The notes below the pieces were generated by a model, which was not told where the DNA came from, searched no databases, and saw only the letters and a program-made list of their open reading frames with translations. Source: Clostridia bacterium (GTDB taxonomy: Bacteria > Bacillota_A > Clostridia > Christensenellales > CAG-138). From it: a stretch of DNA of 19,676 nt. Each line of letters begins with the position of its first letter. Positions within the stretch are counted from its first letter, which is position 1. This document shows positions 7,330-14,040 of this stretch, piece after piece. A program made the translations under genes and the position numbers. The DNA lies in NCBI GenBank assembly GCA_017394605.1, contig JAFPXU010000157.1, forward strand, positions 1 to 19,676, given 5' to 3'.

Positions 7330-7360
7330 ATTTGGTGAAATTCACGCCTGATTTGGTGAA
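7330..7360 (-). promoter_or_regulatory. LytTR-type direct repeat, site A
   Basis: On the minus strand TTCACCAAAT occurs at 7360-7351 and again, identically, at 7339-7330. Starts are 21 bp apart (10 bp repeat, 11 bp gap), the spacing of paired LytTR boxes (9 bp plus 12). The inner copy ends 30 bp before the -10 of the SH3b operon, where an activator would sit. The site begins 5 bp beyond the stop of the upstream AH_C-like gene. Confidence 0.65.
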
Positions 7361-7364
7361 GTTT

Positions 7365-7766
7365 TCATGAATTCGGACCGGCCGCGGTATAGGCGCGCCA
7401 TCCGCCGTACGCCGTTATCTCCTTCATTCCCCTGACCAGCTCGGGTTCTCCGAGCATTCCGAAAACCGTTTCCCCGTCTTCGAGAAACACGCGGCCGATA
7501 CAGAGCCCTGCCGGTTCGCCGGCAAACACCTCCGCGAGCCCTTCCGGAGGAAGACTCCAGATCTCAAGCGCTACCGAACCGGCGCATGGATCGTCCTGGC
7601 CGGTACGGATCATGGCGGGGTAAGCGTCGGAAACGCTGTAGAGCCGGTAGCAGCGGGCGGTCCTTGCTTCCCTTATAAAGACAGCGCCTGCCCTGATCAG
7701 ATTGCCCTCCAGCTCCAGCCCGCGCATCAGCGTCCCGTTCACGGCAAACAGTACATCATTCCTCAT
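7365..7766 (-). CDS. allophanate hydrolase C-terminal domain-like protein
   Basis: 133 aa stand-alone protein resembling the C-terminal domain of allophanate hydrolase (AtzF), which has a gamma-glutamylcyclotransferase-like fold. Supporting stretches are FAVNGTLMRGLELEGNLI, RCYRLYSVSDAYPAMIR, LEIWSLPPEGLAEVF, LCIGRVFLEDGETVFGML and the hallmark ITAYGGWRAY close to the end. There is no amidase domain, so it is not itself an allophanate hydrolase; its reaction is unknown. ATG 7766 overlaps the MATE gene end by 11 bp and is preceded by GGAGGAG inside that gene, so the two are translationally coupled. No terminator is visible before the SH3b operon downstream, so some readthrough is possible. Confidence 0.75.
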   Translation of the reverse strand: MRNDVLFAVNGTLMRGLELEGNLIRAGAVFIREARTARCYRLYSVSDAYPAMIRTGQDDPCAGSVALEIWSLPPEGLAEVFAGEPAGLCIGRVFLEDGETVFGMLGEPELVRGMKEITAYGGWRAYTAAGPNS

Positions 7767-9132
7767 AGATAATCTCCTCCTGCGTGTCAGGCAGCGGTTT
7801 CTGCTTCATCCATCTTTTTGAAAGATAATAGCCCGTCCCGATCAGAAACGGAATATATCCCGCCAGCGCGTCTCCAAGCCAGAAGCCGAGACATCCGAGC
7901 CCGGCGGCAAATCCCAGAAGCGCGGAAATCCCGATCCGTGCGGCGATCCCGTCAATCAGCGCGACCATAAGGTTCAGGCGCGAATTCCCGGAACCGTTGA
8001 TCATGGAAAAGCCCATGGTACGGACCGCGGTTCCGAAGAAGTTGACGATGCACGGCAGGATAATGATCGGCGCTGCCAGCAGAACGGCAGCATCCTGTGT
8101 AAACAGTTCAAACACCTGTACGGGGAACGCCGCAAGCGCCAGGGAAAACACGAGAGAGATTGACGCGCCGAACAGCAGGACCCATCCGAGTATGCCCCTG
8201 ACCCGGTCATACCGCCGGGCGCCGAGGTTCTGGCTCATCATGGCGCCGCCCGTCGCGTTGAATGACGCGCCGACCACGTTGATCACGGTCCCGAGCTTGT
8301 TGAATATCCCTGCAACCGCGGAATTGATGACACCGTAGCTGTTGATCCAGGAAGTAACGACCATTTTGGAAAAGTTGACCGACGCGGACTGGATCGCCAT
8401 GGGAATCCCGAGTTTCAGGAGCGCCCTCCTGCATTCGGGGTCCATCCTGAAGCTTTCCGGACGGAAATCAAAATGGAACGCTTCCCTGCGGCGGTAGAGG
8501 AACATAATGGAAAACAGGAAACTTATCCCCTGTCCGATCACAGTCGCCAGTGCCGCGCCGAATACGCCCATTCCGAAAAACGCGACGAACAGCACATCCA
8601 GAACCGTGTTCAGGACTGCCGCGATGGAAATGAATAGAAACGGCCTTCTGGAATCCCCCATTCCTCTCAGGATCGCGCTCACGATGTTATATCCGTAGAT
8701 GAACACAAGTCCCGCCGCGCAGGTTGTCACATAGCGGAGCGCGTCCGCGTACGATTCCGGAGGGGTGTTCAGAACGTCCAGTATCCCGCGGCGGAACAGG
8801 ATGCAAAGAACGGAAACGGTCGCCGCGACCGCGAAAAGAAAGGTAAAGGTGGTCCCGATCATTTTCCGGATATCGTCTTCCCGCTTTTCCCCTACCAGGC
8901 GGGCGATCAGAATCTGCCCCGCGTTGGAAAAGCCGATGGACAGAAAGGTCAGGAAATGAAGCACTTCGCCTCCGATGGAAACCGCGCTCATTCCCGTCCC
9001 GCCGAGCACCTGTCCGACAACGATCATATCGACGATGTTGTAAACTGCCTGCAACGCGTTGGAAAGAAGCAACGGCAGCGTGAACGAAAGCAGGAGCTTC
9101 GGAATGCTCCCTTCCGTCAGATCGCGTATCAA
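7756..9132 (-). CDS. MATE family efflux transporter
   Basis: 458 aa inner-membrane multidrug/toxin or small-molecule exporter coupled to an ion gradient, with 12 predicted membrane segments in two homologous halves. Family marks are LTEGSIPKLLLSFTLPLLLS at the N-terminus, VYNIVDMIVVGQVLGG, GFSNAGQILIARLVG and, in the second half, GASFNATGGAMMSQNLGAR. The open frame reaches a GTG at 9162, but the promoter places the transcript start near 9170, leaving no ribosome site for that GTG. TTG 9132 has AAGGA eight bases upstream and begins at IRDLTEGSIPK, the usual MATE N-terminus. It overlaps the AH_C-like gene. Substrate is unknown; its place between the double-glycine genes and a LytTR regulator may or may not be functional. 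Confidence 0.9.
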   Translation of the reverse strand: MIRDLTEGSIPKLLLSFTLPLLLSNALQAVYNIVDMIVVGQVLGGTGMSAVSIGGEVLHFLTFLSIGFSNAGQILIARLVGEKREDDIRKMIGTTFTFLFAVAATVSVLCILFRRGILDVLNTPPESYADALRYVTTCAAGLVFIYGYNIVSAILRGMGDSRRPFLFISIAAVLNTVLDVLFVAFFGMGVFGAALATVIGQGISFLFSIMFLYRRREAFHFDFRPESFRMDPECRRALLKLGIPMAIQSASVNFSKMVVTSWINSYGVINSAVAGIFNKLGTVINVVGASFNATGGAMMSQNLGARRYDRVRGILGWVLLFGASISLVFSLALAAFPVQVFELFTQDAAVLLAAPIIILPCIVNFFGTAVRTMGFSMINGSGNSRLNLMVALIDGIAARIGISALLGFAAGLGCLGFWLGDALAGYIPFLIGTGYYLSKRWMKQKPLPDTQEEIIYEE

Positions 9133-9176
9133 GCTGTTGTTCCTTCTTTGCGTAGGCGACACCTCTTAACCATGCC

Positions 9177-9205
9177 ATTATAACAAATTCCGCCGTCCAT
9201 ACCAA
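9177..9205 (-). promoter_or_regulatory. promoter of the MATE-AH_C operon
   Basis: Minus strand: TTGGTA (9205-9200), 17 bp spacer, TATAAT (9182-9177). The predicted start near 9170 supports translation from TTG 9132 rather than GTG 9162. Confidence 0.65.
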
Positions 9206-9253
9206 ACGCCGGAAACGATTGTCCGGCATCCGAAAAGAAGCAGAACAGAAACT

Positions 9254-9279
9254 GCCCCGCTACGCTTCCGTATCGGGGC
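9254..9279 (-). terminator. probable terminator of the LytTR gene
   Basis: GCCCCG (9254-9259) and CGGGGC (9274-9279) form an outer stem, with an inner stem TACG/CGTA and a four-base loop. The T tract after the hairpin on the minus strand is poor (AGTTTCTGTTCTG), so efficiency is doubtful. Confidence 0.5.
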
Positions 9280-9305
9280 AGGCCGCTTCGTCATAAAAAA
9301 ACTGA

Positions 9306-10031
9306 TTACAGCTGGTAATGGATGAACGCTTTTCTGAAATCCGCCGCTTTCGTTCTGGAACAGAACAGGATCTCGCCGGTCTTCAGATAGATCTCATAGG
9401 AACTGCTCTTGAAAAACCGGACATTCATGAGATTAACGACCGCGCCGGACATGTACGGGAAGAAGGAATGTCCCAGTCCCTCAATGTTTTCGATCATCGT
9501 GTGAAATCCACCGCGGAACGACATGCTTGTGACGGTCGTTCCGTCGATCAGATGAAAACACGCGGTGCGGTCCACCTTTTCGATATACAGGATATCCCTG
9601 ACCGGAATGATGCAGTCCCCGCTGCGGGACTTGACCAGCACGACCGTACGCTGCGTAATGGATCTGCAGATCTCGTCCAGCGCTTTATTCAGATCCTCCT
9701 CCGGGACTGGTTTCAGAAAATACCGGTAGGGCTGCACCTCGAACGACTGAAACACATAGTCCGGTGACGCAGAAACGAAAATGATTTTTCCGTTGAACCC
9801 TCTGGAACGCAGTGCTCTCGCCGTTTCAAGACCGGAGCCGGTCTCCGGATCGATATCCAGAAAATATAGATCGTATTCGCCGGACTCGTCGACCGCTTCC
9901 AACAATCCGCGTCCCGTTTCAAAACAGTCCCACAGAATCTCCCTGTTGGTATTATCCCTGTAGGCGCTGAGCAGGTCTTCCATTCTGTTGTCCGCTGCTT
10001 CTTCTGCGCCGCAGATGGCTATCTTGAGCAC
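9306..10031 (-). CDS. LytTR-type response regulator
   Basis: 241 aa (AgrA/LytR/VirR class). The receiver domain is about 1-122 with phospho-acceptor Asp59 in YFLDID, Ser87 in FVSAS and Lys107 in FLKPVP. The LytTR DNA-binding domain is about 136-241 (IIPVRDILYIEKVDRTACFH, NLMNVRFFKSSSYEIYLKTG). The usual acidic pair after the first strand (ICDDE) is replaced by ICGAEE, leaving only Glu10 and Glu11, so the acid pocket is altered. Start GTG 10031 has GGAGGG about 11 bases upstream and no better codon is in frame. No histidine kinase is adjacent. LytTR proteins bind pairs of 9 bp repeats 12 bp apart, and two such pairs occur in the window, upstream of the SH3b and LysM genes, which makes these its likely targets. 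Confidence 0.9.
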   Translation of the reverse strand: MLKIAICGAEEAADNRMEDLLSAYRDNTNREILWDCFETGRGLLEAVDESGEYDLYFLDIDPETGSGLETARALRSRGFNGKIIFVSASPDYVFQSFEVQPYRYFLKPVPEEDLNKALDEICRSITQRTVVLVKSRSGDCIIPVRDILYIEKVDRTACFHLIDGTTVTSMSFRGGFHTMIENIEGLGHSFFPYMSGAVVNLMNVRFFKSSSYEIYLKTGEILFCSRTKAADFRKAFIHYQL

Positions 10032-10080
10032 GTACCGTCATTCCCTCCGAAAAACTGGTGAATATCGAATATCATAACAC

Positions 10081-10109
10081 AAAAAGGAGCGTTTTTGAAA
10101 TACGCTCCT
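10081..10109 (-). terminator. rho-independent terminator after the LysM gene
   Basis: Minus strand: GGAGCGT (10108-10102), nine-base loop, ACGCTCC (10092-10086), then TTTTT (10085-10081). It separates the LysM gene from the LytTR gene, which must then have its own promoter; TATGAT at 10076-10071 on the minus strand is a weak candidate. Confidence 0.8.
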
Positions 10110-10114
10110 CCATC

Positions 10115-10339
10115 TCATCCGATCGGAATGAGCAGTTTCCATCCCGGAATGATCAGATCGGGATCCTTGATCCTTTCGCTGTTCAAAAATACAAGCTCCC
10201 TGACCGTGGTATTGAACCGTTTCGCGATTGCGGACAGAGTGTCTCCCTTTTTGACTGTATAGATATAGAACCTGGTCCCGGCGCCTCCCGTAACGTTCTC
10301 AAGGTCTTTCTTCGTGGCTTCCTTCAAATCTTCCAGCAT
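10115..10339 (-). CDS. double-glycine leader LysM domain small protein
   Basis: 74 aa. The 19-residue leader MLEDLKEATKKDLENVTGG ends in Gly-Gly with Val-4 and Leu-7 and resembles the leaders of the two SH3b proteins (LKDLESVTGG in one). The mature part of about 55 residues is essentially one complete LysM domain: YTVKKGDTLSAIAKRFNTT, REL.FLN, DLIIPGWKLLIP. LysM domains bind N-acetylglucosamine in peptidoglycan. The open frame extends to 10402, but ATG 10339 has AAAGGAGG seven bases upstream and the longer form would bury the leader. It is preceded by its own 21 bp-spaced LytTR-type repeat and followed by a strong terminator, so it is a single-gene unit next to the LytTR gene. Its role is inferred to be exported wall binding. 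Confidence 0.82.
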   Translation of the reverse strand: MLEDLKEATKKDLENVTGGAGTRFYIYTVKKGDTLSAIAKRFNTTVRELVFLNSERIKDPDLIIPGWKLLIPIG

Positions 10340-10402
10340 TTTCTCCGCCTCCTTTCTTTCGCGCGTATGGGCATAAAGGGGAATAATTCCCCCCAGTACC
10401 AT

Positions 10403-10408
10403 TTTATA
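10403..10408 (-). promoter_or_regulatory. -10 element of the LysM gene
   Basis: Minus strand TATAAA (10408-10403), with no clear -35 at 17 bp (GGTAGG). It gives a leader of about 55 nt to ATG 10339. It lies 27 bp below the inner repeat of site B, compared with 30 bp in the SH3b promoter. Confidence 0.4.
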
Positions 10409-10435
10409 TGCTCCTTCTTCTCCTGCCTACCGCGG

Positions 10436-10466
10436 ATTTGGTGAAAAACCGCTTATATTTGGTGCA
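10436..10466 (-). promoter_or_regulatory. LytTR-type direct repeat, site B
   Basis: Minus strand TGCACCAAAT (10466-10457) and TTCACCAAAT (10445-10436), starts 21 bp apart, matching site A in sequence, spacing and orientation. The inner copies of sites A and B also share GCGGTA two bases further on. The site is about 50-80 bp upstream of the plus-strand sufC promoter as well, so an effect there cannot be excluded. Confidence 0.65.
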
Positions 10467-10516
10467 GTATTCCGGAAAGAATGATAGAATAGAAAACGGC
10501 ATGTGACCCGCATGCC

Positions 10517-10525
10517 TGGTATAAT
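10517..10525 (+). promoter_or_regulatory. extended -10 promoter of the sufC-sufB operon
   Basis: TGGTATAAT: consensus TATAAT with an extended TG one base upstream. The -35 region (CGGCAT at 17 bp) is poor, which is tolerated by extended -10 promoters. Predicted start is about 10532, with GGAG following before ATG 10549. Confidence 0.6.
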
Positions 10526-10548
10526 ATGCATCTGTGCGGAGTAAACGA

Positions 10549-11277
10549 ATGCTTGAACTGAAATCCATTTCTTACACGGTCTGTCCTGAAGATCAGGAAA
10601 AGCAGATCATCGAAGACCTCAGCGTGACGATCGGTGACAACCGGTTCGTCGTAATTACCGGGCCGAACGGCAGCGGAAAATCAACACTTGCGAAACTGAT
10701 CATGGGCGTGTATCCCGCTTCCGGCGGACAGATCCTGCTCGACGGGGAGGATATTACCGGTCTGAGCATCACGGAACGTGCCAAAAAGGGCATCAGTTTC
10801 GCGTTTCAGGCCCCGGTCCATTTTAAGGGCATCCGTGTGATTGATCTTCTGCGGCTCGCGGTCGGAAAACGTCTTTCCATGGCGGACGCCTGCGAATACC
10901 TTTCCCGGGTCGGTCTTTGCGCCAAGGATTATATCAACCGTGAAGTCGACGCCTCTCTGTCCGGCGGGGAACTGAAGCGGATCGAGATCGCCACCGTGAT
11001 TGCCCGAGGAACGAAGTACGCCATCTTTGACGAGCCGGAAGCCGGAATCGACATCTGGAGCTTCCAGAACCTGATCCAGGTATTTGAAAGGCTTCGCAGA
11101 GACGTTCACGGCACGGTCGTCATCATCTCCCACCAGGAGAGGATCCTGAACATCGCCGACGACATCCTTGTCATGGAAGCGGGACGAATCAAGCGCTACG
11201 GAAAAAAAGATGACGTCCTGCCGGAACTCCTCGGCACAGCGTCGGCTGTCGGCAGTTCCTGCTCGAAGCTTGCTTAA
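10549..11277 (+). CDS. sufC: SufC-like Fe-S cluster assembly ATPase
   Basis: 242 aa cytoplasmic ABC-type ATPase that energises Fe-S cluster building on SufB/D-type scaffolds. It has Walker A GPNGSGKST (38-46), Q-loop FQAPV (86-90), signature LSGGELKR (137-144), Walker B YAIFDEPEAGID (157-168) with the SufC-type DEPEAG in place of DEPT, and the H-loop His195. The open frame reaches 10534, but ATG 10549 has CGGAG seven bases upstream. It is followed 12 bp later by a SufB/D-like gene with no SufS, SufU or SufE. That two-gene layout is the minimal SufBC/SMS arrangement found in anaerobic archaea and Clostridia, so smsC would be an equally good name. Confidence 0.9.
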   Translation: MLELKSISYTVCPEDQEKQIIEDLSVTIGDNRFVVITGPNGSGKSTLAKLIMGVYPASGGQILLDGEDITGLSITERAKKGISFAFQAPVHFKGIRVIDLLRLAVGKRLSMADACEYLSRVGLCAKDYINREVDASLSGGELKRIEIATVIARGTKYAIFDEPEAGIDIWSFQNLIQVFERLRRDVHGTVVIISHQERILNIADDILVMEAGRIKRYGKKDDVLPELLGTASAVGSSCSKLA

Positions 11278-11289
11278 GGAGGCACATCC

Positions 11290-12210
11290 ATGCTTGACGC
11301 AATTCAGAAGAGAATGCTCGAAGAGATCGCCGACCTGCGCACCATGCCGGAAGGCGCATACAATATCCGCGCGAACGGCGCTTCCGCCGTGCGGAACACC
11401 ACGGCCAATATCGACATCCGGTCCAAAACGGATAATCCCGGCATCGATATCCATATCAAACCCGGCACGAAAAACGAAAGTGTCCATATCCCCGTCATTC
11501 TGAGTGAAAGCGGACTGAAGGAAACGGTCTACAACGATTTCTATATCGGCGATGGCGCGGACGTGACCATTATCGCAGGATGCGGAATCAACAACTGCGG
11601 CAACCAGGATTCGCAGCATGACGGCGTGCACCGGTTTTTCGTCGGTAAAAACGCGAGGATCAAGTACGTGGAAAAACACGTCGGAGAAGGCGACGGCAAT
11701 GGCAAACGCATCATGAACCCCCAGACGATCATCCATCAGGAAGAGGGCAGCCACGTGGAGATGGAGATGGTCCAGATCAAAGGCGTCGATTCCACCGTCC
11801 GCACAACGCACGCCGACCTGAAAGAAGGGGCGTCGCTCATCGTGCGCGAGCGTCTGATGACGCACGGATCCCAACATGCCACCAGCAAGTATGAAGCTGT
11901 GCTGAACGGTCCCCATTCCAATGCGGACGTCGTATCCAGATCGGTCGCCCGGGACAGTTCCGAACAGATTTTCTACGCGGATATCATCGGAAACACCGTC
12001 TGCAGCGGCCACGCGGAATGCGACGCTATCATCATGGACAAGGCACACGTGGTTTCCGTGCCGAAACTCGACGCGAACTGTGTCGACGCCGCTCTGATCC
12101 ATGAAGCCGCGATCGGAAAAATCGCAGGGGAACAGCTGATCAAGCTCATGACGCTCGGTCTGACCGAACAGGAAGCCGAAGAGCAGATCATCAACGGTTT
12201 CCTGCGCTGA
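11290..12210 (+). CDS. sufB: SufB/SufD-like Fe-S cluster scaffold (SMS-type)
   Basis: 306 aa, shorter than classical SufB (about 470-490 aa) and similar in size to minimal-system SmsB proteins. It forms the beta-helical core, on which clusters assemble with SufC. The conserved C-terminal block is SGHAECDAIIMDKAHVVSVP with Cys244, then ALIHEAAIGKIAGEQL with His271 and Glu272. These are the positions corresponding to the cluster-related Cys and Glu/His of SufB/SufD. Further cysteines lie at 98 and 103 (GCGINNCGNQDSQHDG). The C-terminal helices end in LTEQEAEEQIINGFLR, as in SufB/D. ATG 11290 has AAGGAGG nine bases upstream, 12 bp after sufC. The transcript is closed by a terminator at 12234. 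Confidence 0.88.
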   Translation: MLDAIQKRMLEEIADLRTMPEGAYNIRANGASAVRNTTANIDIRSKTDNPGIDIHIKPGTKNESVHIPVILSESGLKETVYNDFYIGDGADVTIIAGCGINNCGNQDSQHDGVHRFFVGKNARIKYVEKHVGEGDGNGKRIMNPQTIIHQEEGSHVEMEMVQIKGVDSTVRTTHADLKEGASLIVRERLMTHGSQHATSKYEAVLNGPHSNADVVSRSVARDSSEQIFYADIIGNTVCSGHAECDAIIMDKAHVVSVPKLDANCVDAALIHEAAIGKIAGEQLIKLMTLGLTEQEAEEQIINGFLR

Positions 12211-12233
12211 CCCCTGTCATCGTATCTGTAGGA

Positions 12234-12285
12234 AAAGCCGGTCGTCCCTCCTCATCCTGTGAACCGCCGGCTTTCCGCATTTTTT
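12234..12285 (+). terminator. rho-independent terminator after sufB
   Basis: AAAGCCGG (12234-12241) pairs with CCGGCTTT (12267-12274) over a 25-base loop, followed by a six-T run at 12280-12285. It separates sufCB from the aminotransferase gene. Confidence 0.65.
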
Positions 12286-12321
12286 GAGGACGTCTGTCCC
12301 GGTATACGGAGAGAATACGCT

Positions 12322-13467
12322 ATGCCTGAACTTTCCAGAAGAATCAATTCCATCATTCCCTCCCCGATCTCCGCGCTGATGGACCGGGCACGCGGGCTTG
12401 CAGCCGACGGCTTTCCGGTCATCGATCTGACCGTCGGGGAAACGGGGCTTCCCGTTCCGGACGAGATCAAGTCCGGAGGCATCCGCGCCATCCTTCTGAA
12501 TCAGACGGGATATACCGCTGCCGCCGGAACGGCGGAGCTTCGGAAAAAACTCGGGGAGAGATACGGCGTCGGACCGGAATGCGTCGCTGTATCCAACGGC
12601 GCCAAAACCGTCGTCAGTTCCCTGTTGCTCGCGCTGACCGATCCCGGGGACGAAGTGCTCCTTCCCGCGCCGTACTGGTCCTGCTTCAGGGAGATGATCC
12701 GCCTGGCCGGCGCAAGCGACGTCATCCTCCCGTGCAATGCGGAAACGAACTACCTGCCTACGGCGGAAACGGTCCGGGCGGCGTGCACGGGCAGGACCAA
12801 AGCCGTGATCGTGAACACGCCCTGCAATCCCGCGGGAACCGTATGCCCGGCGGAAAGGATCCGCGAGATCGCCGCTTTCTGCTCGGAACGCGGAATCTGG
12901 CTGATCGTGGACGGGAGCTATGACGGACTTACCTATGCGGGGAACGCGGAAAATCCGCTGCCCCTTCTGAATGATTCGGAACGGAGCGTTACCGTATATG
13001 TCTCGAGCGCGTCCAAAACCTTTGCAATGAGCGGCTGGAGGATCGGCTGGTGCGTTGCGGCGCCCTCCGTTGTTTCCGCTCTGTCCCGTGTCTTTACCAA
13101 CTGCATCGGCAACCCCTCCGCCATCGCGCAGGCCGCCCTTCTAAAGGGCCTGGAAACCTATCCGGCAGCGCCTGAGCAAATCCGGAACGAATGCCGCGAA
13201 CGCTGCGGATATGTCGCCGAACGCGTACGGAAGACCGGTCGTCTCTCCTGTGCGGATCCGGAAGGCGGGTTGTACGTATTCGCGGAACTCCCGCGCGGCA
13301 CGGATGACTGGTCGTTTTCGGAACAGCTTCTGGAGGACCGGAATCTCGCGGTCGTTCCCGGTTCCGCTTTCGGGCTTCCGGGGCACATCCGCATCGCGTG
13401 CACCCACCCGCTTCCGGTTCTGAAGGAAGCAATGGACCGCTTGGATTCCTTCCTGTCCTCCCGCTGA
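12322..13467 (+). CDS. pyridoxal-phosphate aminotransferase, class I/II fold type I
   Basis: 381 aa cytoplasmic aminotransferase of the aspartate/aromatic aminotransferase group. It has LNQTGYTAAAGTAELRKKL (substrate/PLP region, about 59-77), NTPCNPAGTV with Asn169 (165-174), PLP-ring Asp197 in IVDGSYDG, and the Schiff-base lysine Lys232 in SSASKTFAMSGWRIGW, with Arg240 in the same motif. Substrate specificity cannot be assigned. The open frame reaches 12259 but that start lies inside the terminator; ATG 12322 has GGAGAG eight bases upstream. It lies downstream of sufCB but is separated by the terminator. It is not a cysteine desulfurase (class V), so it does not supply sulfur to the Suf pair. 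Confidence 0.9.
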   Translation: MPELSRRINSIIPSPISALMDRARGLAADGFPVIDLTVGETGLPVPDEIKSGGIRAILLNQTGYTAAAGTAELRKKLGERYGVGPECVAVSNGAKTVVSSLLLALTDPGDEVLLPAPYWSCFREMIRLAGASDVILPCNAETNYLPTAETVRAACTGRTKAVIVNTPCNPAGTVCPAERIREIAAFCSERGIWLIVDGSYDGLTYAGNAENPLPLLNDSERSVTVYVSSASKTFAMSGWRIGWCVAAPSVVSALSRVFTNCIGNPSAIAQAALLKGLETYPAAPEQIRNECRERCGYVAERVRKTGRLSCADPEGGLYVFAELPRGTDDWSFSEQLLEDRNLAVVPGSAFGLPGHIRIACTHPLPVLKEAMDRLDSFLSSR

Positions 13468-13515
13468 TCCCGGACTGTCCGGATCCTCTCTTTCAAAAGG
13501 TCGGAGAAATATAAC

Positions 13516-13563
13516 AAAACCGCGCAGCGGAAGGGCTTTCGGCTCCTGTCCGCCCACGGTTTT
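13516..13563 (-). terminator. long hairpin, probable terminator of the DUF4342 gene
   Basis: Minus strand AAAACCG (13563-13557) pairs with CGGTTTT (13522-13516), with an inner GCGGA/TCCGC stem, followed by TTTTGTTATATTT. It is 27 bases after the stop at 13590. The region 13468-13589 holds nothing else, apart from a weak 5 bp CCGGA/TCCGG hairpin near 13470 that may end the aminotransferase transcript. Confidence 0.55.
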
Positions 13564-13589
13564 CATCTCCGTCAGTGTAACGGGTTGAT

Positions 13590-13976
13590 TCAGTCGACTT
13601 CTTCTTTCGATCCGTCCTTGTTTTCCACTTCGACCGTGCAGTCAAATCCGTATGCTGCGATCGCGGCAACGATCACCGCCACGGGAGCGGCAGCAACGCC
13701 GACGATTCCGCCGATGATTCCGAGGTTCAGCGGAACGGAAATGATTTCTTCGCCCTTCCGTCTGACCACGACCTTTTTCGCGTTTCCTTTTTTGATGATA
13801 TTGGTGAGCTTTTCCTTCAGGTCGTCAAGCTTTTTGTTTTCAGCCTTTTTCCCCTTGAGCGCCTCGATCGCCTCGTCGGCGTTTCCGTCCGCCGCTTCAA
13901 GAGCCGCCTTGACTTCCTGATAGGACGCCTTGGTCTCTTCCATGACCCGGTCCAGATCTTCAACCGTATAGTTCAT
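13590..13976 (-). CDS. UBA-like and DUF4342 domain protein
   Basis: 128 aa. Residues about 1-43 form a UBA/TS-N-like three-helix domain (SYQEVKAALEAADGNADEAI). Residues about 48-125 match DUF4342: KLTNIIKKGNAKKVVVRRKG, then EEIISVPLNLG and a hydrophobic Gly/Ala/Val stretch (82-109) that may be one membrane segment, then FDCTVEVENKDG. DUF4342 proteins are common in Clostridia; function is unknown. ATG 13976 has AAAGGAGG eight bases upstream. It lies 64 bp after the U32 peptidase gene, with a hairpin directly after that gene's stop (14016-14039), so it may share the transcript with partial attenuation. Confidence 0.82.
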   Translation of the reverse strand: MNYTVEDLDRVMEETKASYQEVKAALEAADGNADEAIEALKGKKAENKKLDDLKEKLTNIIKKGNAKKVVVRRKGEEIISVPLNLGIIGGIVGVAAAPVAVIVAAIAAYGFDCTVEVENKDGSKEEVD

Positions 13977-14015
13977 TGTTTTTCCTCCTTTTTCGTTTTG
14001 AATTCCTTTATGATT

Positions 14016-14039
14016 CCCGCGGCGTGTCCATGCCGCAGG
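14016..14039 (-). other. hairpin directly after the U32 peptidase stop
   Basis: Minus strand CCTGCGGC (14039-14032), eight-base loop, GCCGCGGG (14023-14016), an 8 bp stem with one G-U pair. No T run follows, so it is more likely an mRNA processing or stabilising element, or a weak attenuator between the U32 and DUF4342 genes, than a full terminator. Confidence 0.45.
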
Positions 14040-14040
14040 C

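Noticed and set aside
10053..10062. TTCACCAGT half-site (minus strand) before the LytTR gene as an autoregulatory site
   Set aside because: Only one copy, seven of nine bases matching, with no partner at 21 bp; too weak to call.
10681..12102. 473-codon minus-strand open frame over sufC-sufB
   Set aside because: Both plus-strand genes have complete family motifs. The antisense frame has no recognisable domain and no ribosome site.
12322..13467. Aminotransferase as the cysteine desulfurase partner of sufCB
   Set aside because: Its motifs (SASKTFAMSGWRIGW, NTPCNPAG) are class I/II, not class V, and a terminator separates it from sufB.
13590..13976. DUF4342 protein as a fourth member of the double-glycine leader family
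   Set aside because: Its N-terminus is a UBA-like domain without a Gly-Gly site. The internal Gly-Gly lies in a hydrophobic stretch near residue 90.
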